In this document: positions 17,166 through 25,486 of the stretch, in pieces
Layout of the letters: each line of letters opens with the position of its first letter
Position numbering within the stretch: position 1 is the stretch's first letter
DNA from: Raineya sp964654605
Lineage (GTDB): Bacteria > Bacteroidota > Bacteroidia > Cytophagales > Thermonemataceae
Reading direction: 5' to 3'
DNA: 62,452 nt
Assembly (NCBI GenBank): GCA_964654605.1
Contig: CAZZLW010000009.1
Location: forward strand, 1 to 62,452
The notes under the pieces: generated by a model
Databases searched by the model: none
Told to the model about the DNA's origin: nothing
What the model saw: the letters and a program-made list of their open reading frames with translations, nothing else
Program-made: the position numbers and the translations under genes

Positions 17166-19754
17166 ATGAACTTGAAAAATATTTTACCAAAAGTTTTACC
17201 GCATACCATTGCCGTAGTGTTGTTTGTAATTATTTCGCTTGCGTATATGTCGCCTGTTATGAAAGGCAAAAATCTTCGCCAACACGATGTAATCCAAAGT
17301 TTGGGGGCGGCACATCAATCGCAAGAATACTACAAAAAAACAGGAGATTTTCCCTTTTGGAATCCGTATATGTTTTCGGGAATGCCCAACTATATGATTT
17401 ATATGGATTACCCAAGCAGTATTTCGGTACATTTGGGACGTATGCTTGTAAATCTGCTTCCCGAACCCGCTAACTTGCTCTTTTTGTATATGCTTGGAGC
17501 ATACGTAGGGCTATGCCTGATGGGGTTTTCGCCTTGGCTTTCGTTTTTGGGAGCGGTGAGCTTCGCTTTTACTTCTTACAATATTATCAACATAGACGCA
17601 GGACATATTTCTAAATGCCTTTCCGTGGCTTTCATACCACCTATTATTGGGGCAGTGTGGCAAGTGTATCGTGGGAAATATATTTTAGGAGGTATTTTAC
17701 TGATGTTTTTTTCGGCTATTCACCAATACGCCAACTTTGTGCAAATGACCTATTATTTAGGGCTTACCCTACTTATTTTCGCTTTGGTAGAGTTTATTAT
17801 AGCTATAATACAAAATAACTTGAAGCATTTTGTAATAGCTTCCGCAGTAGCCATTATAGCAGGCGTTCTGAGTATGAGCAACCATATCAATCGGTATATG
17901 GTTGTAAATGAGTATGTAAAGAATACGACCCGCGGAAAAAATGAATTGAGCGATAGCCCTGAAAATGTTGTTTTGGGTGCAAGTGCCAAGAAAAGCAAAA
18001 CTCAAAACAATGCAGGAGGTTTGGATAAAGAATATGCTTTTCGTTGGAGCTACGGCATAGGCGAAACACTTAATTTTCTCATTCCCAATGCCTATGGAGG
18101 AAGTTCTTTTGAAACTCCCGCCGAAAACAGCAAACTAATGGAGGCTTTGCAAGAAGAAGCCTCTAAATACAACCTTCAAGCAGAAAATTTATTCAACTAT
18201 TTGCTTTCGCAAGGGGCTTTGCCTGCAATGTATTGGGGCGAGCAACCGGGTACAGGCGGTCCTGCTTATATGGGAGCAGTGCTTCTTATGCTTTTCGTAT
18301 GGAGTATGCTCATCAGCAAAAATCCTCTGAAATGGTGGGTTTTGGGGGCTGTATTGCTTTGCGTGAGCATTGCTTGGGGTAAAAACTTCTTTCTGAACGA
18401 CTTTTTCTTTGATTACCTGCCGCTGTTTAATAAGTTCAGAGCCGTTACGATGATACTTTCTTTTATGCCTATTTTTCTTGTAATAGGAGCGGCTTTGGGC
18501 TTACAAGAAACTCAAAATATTTTACAGGAAAACCCTGATATTTTTTGGAAAAAACTAAGAGTTTTTGCGATTTTCTTTGCAGGAACACTACTTATTTTTG
18601 CTATGGCAGGCGGATTGTTTTTTGATTTCCGCTCTACACAAGATAGAATGCTTATCAAAGAAGGTGGCGAAATGGCAGATTTGTTCAAAAACCTTGTCCG
18701 AGCCGCCCAATATGATAGATTAAGTCTTTTCAAAGCAGATGCTTGGCGTAGCTTTGTTTTTGTAATGCTGGCTTTGCTGGCTTTGTGGGCTTTGTGGAAA
18801 AAATATATCAAGTTTGAAATTGCTATTGCAGTTATTTCTTTGCTTTCGCTCATAGACCTATTAGGCGTAGCCAAACGCTTTTTGAACAACGAAAAATTTG
18901 TAGAAAAAGAAGAAGCCCGCACTCTTGAACCCTCGCCTACTGATGAAAGCATTTTGAAAGATACGTCCTACTATCGTGTACTAAATTTGGGCAATCCTTT
19001 TAATGATGCTTCTACTTCTTATTTTCATCACTCGGCGGGGGGGTATCACGGAGCAAAATTGCGAATCTATCAGGACATCATTAGCGGGCATTTGGATAAA
19101 GAAATACAAGCCCTCTACAAAAATTTACAAGATAGTGCAGGCAAGCTAACGCAAGGAAGCACCTACAAGCCCGTAATAGATATGCTGAATATCAAATATT
19201 TTATTGTGCCTTTGCAAGGAGGTAAAAGTATTGCTATTCAGAACCCTGATGCTTTGGGTGCGGCTTGGATTGTACCCGAATACAAACTCGTTGAAAACGC
19301 CGATGAAGAGCTAAAAGCCCTCAAAAACTTAAATATTCGTAAAATGGCTGTTTTGCGTAAGCAAAAAGGCACTGATAACTTAAGCAGTGTTCAGTGGGAT
19401 AGTTTAGCCAAAATACGCCTAACCAAGCATTCGCCTAATGAAATGGTTTATGAATTTGAAGCAAAAGCTCCTCAGTTGGTGCTATTTTCGGAAATTTACT
19501 ACCGAATGGGCGAATCGGGCTGGCAAGCCTATCTTGATGGCAAACCTGCTGAATATTTCAAGGCAAATTATGCTTTGCGGGGAATGGTTGTTCCTGCGGG
19601 TAAGCATACCATTACTTTCCGTTTTGAAGCAAAAGTATATCAAGATGGTGAAAAATTGGCACTTATCAGCTCTATTCTAATGGTTTTACTACTTTTGGGG
19701 GGTGGTTTTTATCTTTGGAAAAAAAGCAAACCCAAAATTGATGCTGAAAGTTAG
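17166..19754 (+). CDS. YfhO family membrane protein
   Basis: An 862-residue polytopic protein with about 12-13 transmembrane helices. The N-terminus has a first helix followed by a conserved loop (LRQHDVIQSLGAAHQSQEYY, then FPFWNPYMFSGMPNYM) typical of YfhO and GT-C-type enzymes. A large soluble domain (about 590-825) and a final membrane helix (about 835-855) follow. Firmicutes YfhO glycosylates lipoteichoic acid, but the substrate of Bacteroidota homologues is unknown. The last codons overlap the convergent glycosyltransferase gene by 4 bases. Confidence 0.85.
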   Translation: MNLKNILPKVLPHTIAVVLFVIISLAYMSPVMKGKNLRQHDVIQSLGAAHQSQEYYKKTGDFPFWNPYMFSGMPNYMIYMDYPSSISVHLGRMLVNLLPEPANLLFLYMLGAYVGLCLMGFSPWLSFLGAVSFAFTSYNIINIDAGHISKCLSVAFIPPIIGAVWQVYRGKYILGGILLMFFSAIHQYANFVQMTYYLGLTLLIFALVEFIIAIIQNNLKHFVIASAVAIIAGVLSMSNHINRYMVVNEYVKNTTRGKNELSDSPENVVLGASAKKSKTQNNAGGLDKEYAFRWSYGIGETLNFLIPNAYGGSSFETPAENSKLMEALQEEASKYNLQAENLFNYLLSQGALPAMYWGEQPGTGGPAYMGAVLLMLFVWSMLISKNPLKWWVLGAVLLCVSIAWGKNFFLNDFFFDYLPLFNKFRAVTMILSFMPIFLVIGAALGLQETQNILQENPDIFWKKLRVFAIFFAGTLLIFAMAGGLFFDFRSTQDRMLIKEGGEMADLFKNLVRAAQYDRLSLFKADAWRSFVFVMLALLALWALWKKYIKFEIAIAVISLLSLIDLLGVAKRFLNNEKFVEKEEARTLEPSPTDESILKDTSYYRVLNLGNPFNDASTSYFHHSAGGYHGAKLRIYQDIISGHLDKEIQALYKNLQDSAGKLTQGSTYKPVIDMLNIKYFIVPLQGGKSIAIQNPDALGAAWIVPEYKLVENADEELKALKNLNIRKMAVLRKQKGTDNLSSVQWDSLAKIRLTKHSPNEMVYEFEAKAPQLVLFSEIYYRMGESGWQAYLDGKPAEYFKANYALRGMVVPAGKHTITFRFEAKVYQDGEKLALISSILMVLLLLGGGFYLWKKSKPKIDAES

Positions 19755-20581
19755 TTTTGAGTAAAAGATAGTTTAGCCCTCAAAAATTGGTTATCAAAAC
19801 GGCGGGGAAAGGGCAAAAAATGGTGTTTTTCTTGGTAGGGTTTCATCTGCTTCATAGCATTGAACCCACAAGCCGTAATAACCCGCCCTGCTTGCTCAAA
19901 ATAATGATGAGCTTCTTGCAAATGAAAATGCGTATAGGCAAAGGAAGTATCTAATTTCTTGATTGGACTTATCACACAAAAACGTGGTTTCTGGTTTTCC
20001 ATTTCAGCTTGTTCGTAGGCAAACGCCAGTAGCTCACACACCTCTGCTTCAGGCTCAGAATGAACGATGAGCCAATCGTTTTTATCAAACATCTGAGGAA
20101 CAGATTTGCGAGAATATTCAAAATGCAAAAGCTCTAATTTTTTGCTGTAATGGCTTTCTAAAAAATTCTGATGAGCTTTTTCCAAAGTTTCAAGCAAGTA
20201 AACTTTTTCGTAAGGTAAAGTTTTTTGCCAAATACCTTTATAGTTTTCCCACTGCAAAATGCGAGCAAAATAAATCCATTGCAAGTTTCTTTGAGCAAGT
20301 GCTTGCAATTCGCCCAATATGCCGCAAGGGAAACTATCTACCCAAATTTGCTCAAAGTTGTATTTACGAAATTGTTGCTCAAGCCAAACTTGATAAAATT
20401 CAGGATTTTGAGCCAAATGCGAAGGCAGTGGCAAAATAGGTAAATCGGGAAAATAGCTTTGAGCAAAAGGCGAAGCCGAAAGCACTTTTACACTATCTTT
20501 TGCCAACTTAAAATATTCTAAAAGTGCTTTGGCACGGGCAAGATGCCCCATTCCACCACCAACGGCATAATATAAAATCAC
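19751..20581 (-). CDS. MurG-like glycosyltransferase, GTG start
   Basis: A 276-residue protein starting with GTG. The N-terminus MILYYAVGGGMGHLARAKAL has the glycine-rich loop of GT-B (MurG/GT28-like) enzymes. The C-terminal part, RVITACGFNAMKQMKPY, then HHFLPFPRRFDNQ, resembles the nucleotide-sugar-binding side of such proteins. It is shorter than MurG (about 350). It overlaps the upstream APS kinase by 4 bases (GTGA), so the two are translationally coupled. The sugar and acceptor are unknown. Confidence 0.6.
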   Translation of the reverse strand: MILYYAVGGGMGHLARAKALLEYFKLAKDSVKVLSASPFAQSYFPDLPILPLPSHLAQNPEFYQVWLEQQFRKYNFEQIWVDSFPCGILGELQALAQRNLQWIYFARILQWENYKGIWQKTLPYEKVYLLETLEKAHQNFLESHYSKKLELLHFEYSRKSVPQMFDKNDWLIVHSEPEAEVCELLAFAYEQAEMENQKPRFCVISPIKKLDTSFAYTHFHLQEAHHYFEQAGRVITACGFNAMKQMKPYQEKHHFLPFPRRFDNQFLRAKLSFTQN

Positions 20582-21171
20582 ACTTCGGTAATTTTAGGCA
20601 AAATCAGGTCTAAAATCTGCTCCAAACATTCTTCTTTGCTTTGCAGATGCGTGTATAACACTAAATCGGGATTGAGGGGTTTTTCAAAAGGGCTATCAAT
20701 ACCCGTGAAGTTTTTAATCAGCCCTGCTCTGGCTTTGGCATACAGCCCTTTGACATCTCTTTGCTCACAAACTTCCAAAGGGCAATCCAAAAAAATCTCA
20801 ATAAAATCCTCTCCCACAATATCTCTGACAAGTTTTTGAATTTCATTGGTAGGCGAAATAAAAGAGGCTATCACAATTACACCACTATTCATCAAAATTT
20901 TGGCAACTTCGGCGGCACGGCGTATGTTTTCCTTGCGGTCGGCTTCGCTAAAACCCAAGTTGTTGTTTAAGCCACTTCGCAAGTTATCGCCGTCCAGCAC
21001 TTGTGTCAGAAAGCCTTTTTCGTACAATTTTTTTTCTAAATGCAAAGCCAGTTCGCTCTTACCCGCTCCCGAAAGCCCCAAAAACCAAATCACTTTGGCT
21101 TTTTGCTCCAAAAGAGCTTCTTTGTGGCTTCTTTGCAAAAATTCAGTAGGAAAAATTTCGGTGGTAGTCAT
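20578..21171 (-). CDS. cysC: Adenylylsulfate (APS) kinase
   Basis: A 197-residue enzyme that phosphorylates APS to PAPS. Walker A is GLSGAGKS (32-39). The family motifs DGDNLRSGLNNNLGFS, ENIRRAAEVAKIL and FISPTNE, and the later KGLYAKARAG and NFTGIDSPFE, are all present. I start at ATG 21171 (MTTTEIF); the frame is open further upstream but that stretch is not protein-like. No sulfate adenylyltransferase or reductase gene is adjacent. The partner is a glycosyltransferase, which hints at PAPS use in sulfation rather than cysteine synthesis; this is inference. Confidence 0.93.
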   Translation of the reverse strand: MTTTEIFPTEFLQRSHKEALLEQKAKVIWFLGLSGAGKSELALHLEKKLYEKGFLTQVLDGDNLRSGLNNNLGFSEADRKENIRRAAEVAKILMNSGVIVIASFISPTNEIQKLVRDIVGEDFIEIFLDCPLEVCEQRDVKGLYAKARAGLIKNFTGIDSPFEKPLNPDLVLYTHLQSKEECLEQILDLILPKITEV

Positions 21172-21262
21172 TGTCGTAATAGTTATAGTGGGAAAAAGTT
21201 TTCTTTGCAAAGATATACAGATAAGTCGGATTTTTTCTAATTTTGTGCAAAATTTTGATACA

Positions 21263-21850
21263 ATGCTCATCAAGACCAAAAAATACGAACTTACCCCCAA
21301 GATGTATCGGCGGGTAGGTATGCAATACATCTTACGCAAGCAGTGGTGGCTTCCTGTGGCTATTTTTGTAGGAATCATTGTTCTCAATATCATCATCAAT
21401 GCTTTGGGCTACAAAAATTGGTGGATTTATACGCTTGCCCCACTGGGAGCCTGGCTTTGGTATCTTTTCTGGTGGATACAATACACAGGCATTCCCCAAC
21501 TACCCCAAAATCAAGTAATGTTTGAAAAATATTCGTATGAAATTAGTAGTCAGAATATTTTGATGAAAAAAACGCCCCAAGAAGCAATGATGTTCAAGTG
21601 GGATTTAATCAAGGAAGCCCACAAAAGCAAAGATGCTATTACGCTGGTGATTTCCAAAGGGCAGTTTTTACATTTCCCCTTCAAAATGTTCAATTCCGAA
21701 AATGAAATCAAATTTTTGGAAACAATTCTTATGCGTAAAAACCTACTACCTTCCACAGATAGCGAAAAAAGTGAAGGTAGCAAAGAAAAATCTACTACTG
21801 TACAGGTTTCGGGGAATGGTGTATTACAGAAAAGCAAAAAAAGCAAGTAA
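21263..21850 (+). CDS. Membrane protein, YcxB-like
   Basis: A 195-residue protein, start ATG 21263. A -7-like TAATTTTG lies at 21238-21245. Two adjacent transmembrane helices (about 31-49 and 53-74) are followed by a cytoplasmic domain with a YEISSQNILMKK ... KWDLIKEAHKSKDAITLVIS pattern, as in YcxB-like (PF14317-type) proteins. The C-terminus is Ser/Lys-rich and low in complexity. Function unknown. The open frame extends much further upstream across the opposite-strand cysC gene, but that part is a shadow. Confidence 0.7.
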   Translation: MLIKTKKYELTPKMYRRVGMQYILRKQWWLPVAIFVGIIVLNIIINALGYKNWWIYTLAPLGAWLWYLFWWIQYTGIPQLPQNQVMFEKYSYEISSQNILMKKTPQEAMMFKWDLIKEAHKSKDAITLVISKGQFLHFPFKMFNSENEIKFLETILMRKNLLPSTDSEKSEGSKEKSTTVQVSGNGVLQKSKKSK

Positions 21851-21855
21851 AAATC

Positions 21856-21886
21856 TTGTTTTTTTGAAAAAACATTCTTACTTTTG
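21856..21886 (+). promoter_or_regulatory. Putative promoter upstream of greA
   Basis: TTG at 21856-21858 and TACTTTTG at 21879-21886, with a 20-base spacer, fit the Bacteroidota -33/-7 consensus. A start near 21893 would place a terminator-like hairpin (21903-21933) within the first 40 bases of the transcript. Confidence 0.5.
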
Positions 21887-21902
21887 TAACGTATAAACAG
21901 AG

Positions 21903-21933
21903 AACGGTCGGCAAGCAGTCAGCCGTTTTTTTT
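21903..21933 (+). terminator. Hairpin with T8 tract between ycxB-like gene and greA (terminator or attenuator)
   Basis: Ten-base arms aacggtcggc/gtcagccgtt with one C-A mismatch and two G-U pairs, loop aagca, then eight T residues. It could end the upstream gene's transcript. Because a promoter-like sequence lies just before it, it could also act as a leader attenuator or the end of a short RNA. Confidence 0.65.
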
Positions 21934-22015
21934 ACTCATAAGGCAATACAGGTTAGCTATTTTCGGCTCACTTGTATTTTCGTTTTTTGTTGGTTGAACT
22001 AAACAGGTTATTGTT

Positions 22016-22489
22016 ATGTCAAAAATTTCTTATTACACCCAAGAAGGCTTAGAGAAGTTGAAAAAAGAGTTGCACGAACTTCGCACCAAAGGCAGAGCCG
22101 ATATTGCTCGTCAAATCGCAGAAGCACGCGAGAAAGGCGATTTATCTGAAAATGCTGAATATGATGCCGCCAAAGAAGCCCAAGGCTTGCTGGAGCTAAA
22201 AATTGCTAAATTAGAAGAACTTATCAGCAATGCCCGCCTAATGGACGAGAGCAATATTGATTTGTCTAAGGTTTCTATTTTTTCTACGGTGAAAATTAAA
22301 AACAAAAAAACCAAAGCTGTAATGACCTACACGCTGGTTTCGCAAGAAGAAGCAGACCTGAAAGCAGGTAAAATTTCCGTAGAATCGCCTATTGGCAAAG
22401 GGCTTTTGGGCAAAAGCGTTGGTGATGTAACTAAAATTCAAGTTCCCGCAGGAGAGCTGGAAGTGGAAATTTTGGAAATTTCACGCTAA
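22016..22489 (+). CDS. greA: Transcription elongation factor GreA
   Basis: A 157-residue protein of standard GreA length. It rescues backtracked RNA polymerase by stimulating transcript cleavage. It has the N-terminal coiled-coil domain with the acidic tip region EAREKGDLSENAEYDAAK, followed by the FKBP-like C-terminal domain (SPIGKGLLGKSVGDVTKIQVP). It has its own terminator directly after the stop. Confidence 0.97.
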   Translation: MSKISYYTQEGLEKLKKELHELRTKGRADIARQIAEAREKGDLSENAEYDAAKEAQGLLELKIAKLEELISNARLMDESNIDLSKVSIFSTVKIKNKKTKAVMTYTLVSQEEADLKAGKISVESPIGKGLLGKSVGDVTKIQVPAGELEVEILEISR

Positions 22490-22491
22490 AC

Positions 22492-22525
22492 AATGGTCGG
22501 TGTAAAAAAGCACCGACCATTTTAG
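22492..22525 (+). terminator. greA terminator
   Basis: Arms aatggtcggtg at 22492-22502 and caccgaccatt at 22511-22521, an 8-base loop, then a short T-rich run. It starts 3 bases after the greA stop. Confidence 0.85.
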
Positions 22526-22541
22526 TTTTCAGAATAGCCTT

Positions 22542-22572
22542 TTTGAAAATGTTCTTTTTCTTACTAACTTTG
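22542..22572 (+). promoter_or_regulatory. Promoter of glutaryl-CoA dehydrogenase gene
   Basis: TTTG at 22542-22545, a 19-base spacer, and TAACTTTG at 22565-22572 exactly match the Bacteroidota consensus. The implied start near 22579 supports translation from ATG 22611 rather than the TTG at 22584. Confidence 0.75.
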
Positions 22573-22610
22573 TACTTGTATTTTTGGTTGATAACAAAAA
22601 ATTTGGTTTT

Positions 22611-23840
22611 ATGCAAGCAAGCACACTCAACGCAAATGGTGAAATGGTGTTTCAGAAGCGTTTGAAACAAGATACCTTTGAACACCCCGATTTTTATGGC
22701 ATTGATGATTTGCTCACCGAAGAGCATAAGATGGTTCGTCAGGCAGTAAGAGATTTCGTGAAAAAAGAAATTTCGCCTTATATTGAAGATTGGTACGAAA
22801 AAAATCATTTCCCTTACGAAATAGTACGAAAATTTGGTGAGTTAGGCGTTTTCGGACCTACTTTGCCCCAAGAATATGGTTGCGGTGGAATGGATTATAT
22901 TTCGTATGGCTTGATGATGCAAGAAATTGAACGTGGCGATTCGGGTATGCGTTCTACGGCTTCGGTGCAAGGTTCGCTTGTGATGTTTCCCATTTATGCT
23001 TTTGGCTCGGAAGAACAAAAGCGTAAATATCTGCCCAAACTTGCCAAAGGTGAAATGCTGGGTTGCTTCGGACTTACTGAGCCCGATTTTGGCTCAAACC
23101 CTGCGGGAATGGTAAGCAACTTCAAAGATATGGGTGACTATTACTTGCTCAATGGCTCTAAAATGTGGATTTCCAACTCACCAAAAGCCGATATAGCCGT
23201 AGTTTGGGCAAAAAATGAAGAAGGACGCATCAAAGGGCTGATTGTAGAGCGTGGAATGGAAGGTTTTTCAACCCCTGAAATTCACGGCAAGTGGTCTTTG
23301 CGTGCCAGCATCACAGGCGAGCTGGTATTTGATAACGTGAAAGTTCCCAAAGAAAACCTGCTTCCTTTGGCTGATGGGCTTTCTGCTCCGCTCAAATGCT
23401 TGGATTCAGCTCGTTATGGTATTGCTTGGGGGGCTTTGGGGGTAGCAATGGATTGCTATGAATCGGCTCGTAAGTATGCAATGGAACGCATACAATTCGG
23501 AAAGCCAATTGCCTCTTTCCAACTGGTGCAGAAAAAACTTGCCGAAATGCTGACCGAAATTACCAAAGCACAGCTTATTTGCTGGCGTTTGGGTACGCTC
23601 AAAAACGAAGGCAAAGCTACTACTACCCAAATTTCTCTTGCCAAACGCAATAACATTGAAATTGCCCTCAATATAGCTCGTGAGGCTCGTCAAATCCACG
23701 GCGGAATGGGTATTACCAACGAATACCCCATTATGCGTCATATGATGAACCTTGAAAGCGTGGTTACTTACGAAGGTACTCACGATATTCATTTGCTCAT
23801 CTTGGGTAATGCTATCACAGGTATTCCTGCATTCAAATAG
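22611..23840 (+). CDS. Glutaryl-CoA dehydrogenase-like acyl-CoA dehydrogenase
   Basis: A 409-residue flavoenzyme, start ATG 22611. It has the acyl-CoA dehydrogenase N-terminal, middle (CFGLTEPDFGSNP, then WISNSPKADIAVVWA) and C-terminal domains. The segment MRSTASVQGSLVMFPIYAFG and the end EYPIMRHMMNLESVVTYEG, where the Glu in TYEGTHDIH is the catalytic-base position, closely match glutaryl-CoA dehydrogenases. The reaction would be oxidation and decarboxylation of glutaryl-CoA to crotonyl-CoA in lysine/tryptophan breakdown, with electrons passed to ETF. Confidence 0.9.
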   Translation: MQASTLNANGEMVFQKRLKQDTFEHPDFYGIDDLLTEEHKMVRQAVRDFVKKEISPYIEDWYEKNHFPYEIVRKFGELGVFGPTLPQEYGCGGMDYISYGLMMQEIERGDSGMRSTASVQGSLVMFPIYAFGSEEQKRKYLPKLAKGEMLGCFGLTEPDFGSNPAGMVSNFKDMGDYYLLNGSKMWISNSPKADIAVVWAKNEEGRIKGLIVERGMEGFSTPEIHGKWSLRASITGELVFDNVKVPKENLLPLADGLSAPLKCLDSARYGIAWGALGVAMDCYESARKYAMERIQFGKPIASFQLVQKKLAEMLTEITKAQLICWRLGTLKNEGKATTTQISLAKRNNIEIALNIAREARQIHGGMGITNEYPIMRHMMNLESVVTYEGTHDIHLLILGNAITGIPAFK

Positions 23841-23855
23841 TATTTAGATAAATAT

Positions 23856-23888
23856 GCACTCCTCTTTCCCTAACAATAAGAGGAGTGC
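23856..23888 (+). terminator. Terminator hairpin after glutaryl-CoA dehydrogenase
   Basis: Perfect 11-bp arms gcactcctctt/aagaggagtgc with an 11-base loop. The following T-tract is short (tt), so efficiency is uncertain. It insulates the dehydrogenase from the next three-gene cassette. Confidence 0.7.
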
Positions 23889-23904
23889 TTAAACACTAAT
23901 TTTT

Positions 23905-24621
23905 ATGATAAAGACCCCTGTTCATATCACTCCTTCTCCTATAATAGAAGCTAATGTTGAATGGCGATTTCAGCCAGTTATTCCCAAAGAAACAATTCTA
24001 GGTGTGTTATATGAAAAGGTAAAAAATGAATTTACCAAATTAGAGAAATTGCCTTCTGCATTTTTACCTCCAGAAATATTGGAAAATGATCCTACTCTAC
24101 AATATGCCCCAATGTATAGGCTAATTGAAAGCAACTTCACTATACAAGTTGGTTATCATTCCATAAGTTTTCATCTTAATAATAAATACTCTGGTTGGCA
24201 GTTTTTTGAAAAAAAATTATTTAATTTTTTTCAAACTCTGAAAGAAACTTCCATCTTTCAAAAACCTACGAGTTTTTCAATGAGATATATTAATTTCTTT
24301 GAATATGAAGTTTATCCAAACTTAAACCTAAATGTCCTTCTCAATGGAGAAGAACCACGTTTAGATAACTTAATTTTAAGAATGGAGTTAGCAGAACATA
24401 ACTTTCTTAAAGTTTTGCAATTTGCAAATAAGGCAAGCATTATACAAAATCAAGTTCAAAAAGAAGGTTCTCTTGTAGATATTACTTGCATTTATTCAAA
24501 TGATGATTATTTGCAGTCTTTTGAAAATTTAGCTAATCAAGCCCATCAACTTATTAAGAACACCTTTTTTTCACTACTTAAAGAAGATTTTATTGAACGA
24601 TTTAACCCACGATACATATGA
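23905..24621 (+). CDS. TIGR04255-like protein, first gene of unknown three-gene cassette
   Basis: A 238-residue soluble protein. The start (TPVHITPSPIIEANVEWRF), the aromatic-rich centre (YSGWQFFEKKLFNFF) and the end (KNTFFSLLKEDFIERFNPRY) resemble the sporadically distributed TIGR04255 family, whose role is not established. The C-terminal motif of a Phe/Leu helix ending near FNP is typical of that family. The stop overlaps the start of the next gene by 4 bases (ATGA). AT-rich codon use differs from flanking genes and suggests transfer. Confidence 0.7.
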   Translation: MIKTPVHITPSPIIEANVEWRFQPVIPKETILGVLYEKVKNEFTKLEKLPSAFLPPEILENDPTLQYAPMYRLIESNFTIQVGYHSISFHLNNKYSGWQFFEKKLFNFFQTLKETSIFQKPTSFSMRYINFFEYEVYPNLNLNVLLNGEEPRLDNLILRMELAEHNFLKVLQFANKASIIQNQVQKEGSLVDITCIYSNDDYLQSFENLANQAHQLIKNTFFSLLKEDFIERFNPRYI

Positions 24622-24878
24622 AAATCCTTCCATACGATATTGGCAATTCTAATGTTTTAATACTCAGTAGCCCCCAAATTTCTACTTGTAAATTTACTAG
24701 CAATCTTACTATATTTGAAAGCCTAAATTTACAAGCAATCTATCTTTATTCTGTTCAAAAACATTGGAATATTCTTACATCTATAGCGGAAAACCTTTTA
24801 AAAGAAAGCCAAGATTTGGACCCAATTATCTCTCAAATTATTGATGAAAATTACGAAGATTTGATACTAAAACTATGA
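24618..24878 (+). CDS. Small protein, second gene of unknown cassette
   Basis: An 86-residue protein with 4-base overlaps (ATGA) at both ends, so it is translationally coupled to its neighbours and surely expressed with them. The first half is beta-like (NSNVLILSSPQISTCKF); the second half is an acidic helix ending in IIDENYEDLILKL. Family unknown. Its size and position suggest an adaptor, inhibitor or antitoxin-like subunit, but nothing in the sequence shows this. Confidence 0.65.
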   Translation: MKILPYDIGNSNVLILSSPQISTCKFTSNLTIFESLNLQAIYLYSVQKHWNILTSIAENLLKESQDLDPIISQIIDENYEDLILKL

Positions 24879-25483
24879 GTATAGTTTTTGACGATATTAA
24901 AACTTTTCTCCCTAAATATCTTTCAGAAGAAAATCATAAAAAACTCTTTGAGGAAATATCAAATTTTCCTAATAATTTGGATAGCAGATTTTATACAAGT
25001 TACCTCAAAGAAGAAAACGTAATTTTTCAGGGGGATGGTATAAAAAAACTCAAGTTTGCTGATTTAGCGAAAGGGCAATTTTACGATTCGCCTGCTATTA
25101 TACTTTCAAATACTTGTGATATAGATCCTAATAACCAGCGTCTATTCCCTGCAAATATTTGTTATGCACCTATTTTTAGCTTAAAGAAATATCAATCAAA
25201 ACTTCTTGAACAAAAAATAAAATCAGAACAAGATATTCTGAACCACATAAATATTATTCGCAAACAGCGAATTACTCAAATTTTTTATTTACCACAAGGT
25301 GGTAATCTTCCCGAAGAATGTATTGTTTTTCTGGACAGAATAAATCATTGCAGTGCAAGTTCAATAAAAATTGACCTACAAAGCCAAAGATTATTTACTC
25401 TCAGCAACTATGGTTTTTATATTTTTATGCTCAAACTCTCTATTCATTTTACACGTATTCAAGAAAAAGTAGATAGAGGATAA
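24875..25483 (+). CDS. Hypothetical protein with SNTCDI motif, third gene of unknown cassette
   Basis: A 202-residue protein. The segment AKGQFYDSPAIILSNTCDID contains a (S/T)-x-T-C-D motif that I associate with a family of uncharacterised accessory-genome proteins having an S(N/Q)TCD(I/L) signature. A later KQRITQIFYLPQGG, then EECIVFLDRINHCSA, also looks conserved. Cys and Asp residues in the motif could form an active site, but no reaction is known. It is coupled to the upstream gene by a 4-base overlap and ends 3 bases before trpF. Confidence 0.65.
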   Translation: MSIVFDDIKTFLPKYLSEENHKKLFEEISNFPNNLDSRFYTSYLKEENVIFQGDGIKKLKFADLAKGQFYDSPAIILSNTCDIDPNNQRLFPANICYAPIFSLKKYQSKLLEQKIKSEQDILNHINIIRKQRITQIFYLPQGGNLPEECIVFLDRINHCSASSIKIDLQSQRLFTLSNYGFYIFMLKLSIHFTRIQEKVDRG

Positions 25484-25486
25484 ATT

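Noticed and set aside
20846..21262. Long upstream extension of the YcxB-like frame
   Set aside because: It is antisense to the well-supported cysC gene and lacks protein character; the real start is ATG 21263.
21172..21399. N-terminal extension of the APS kinase frame
   Set aside because: Family members start near MTTTEIF; the upstream part is low-complexity and crosses the divergent promoter region.
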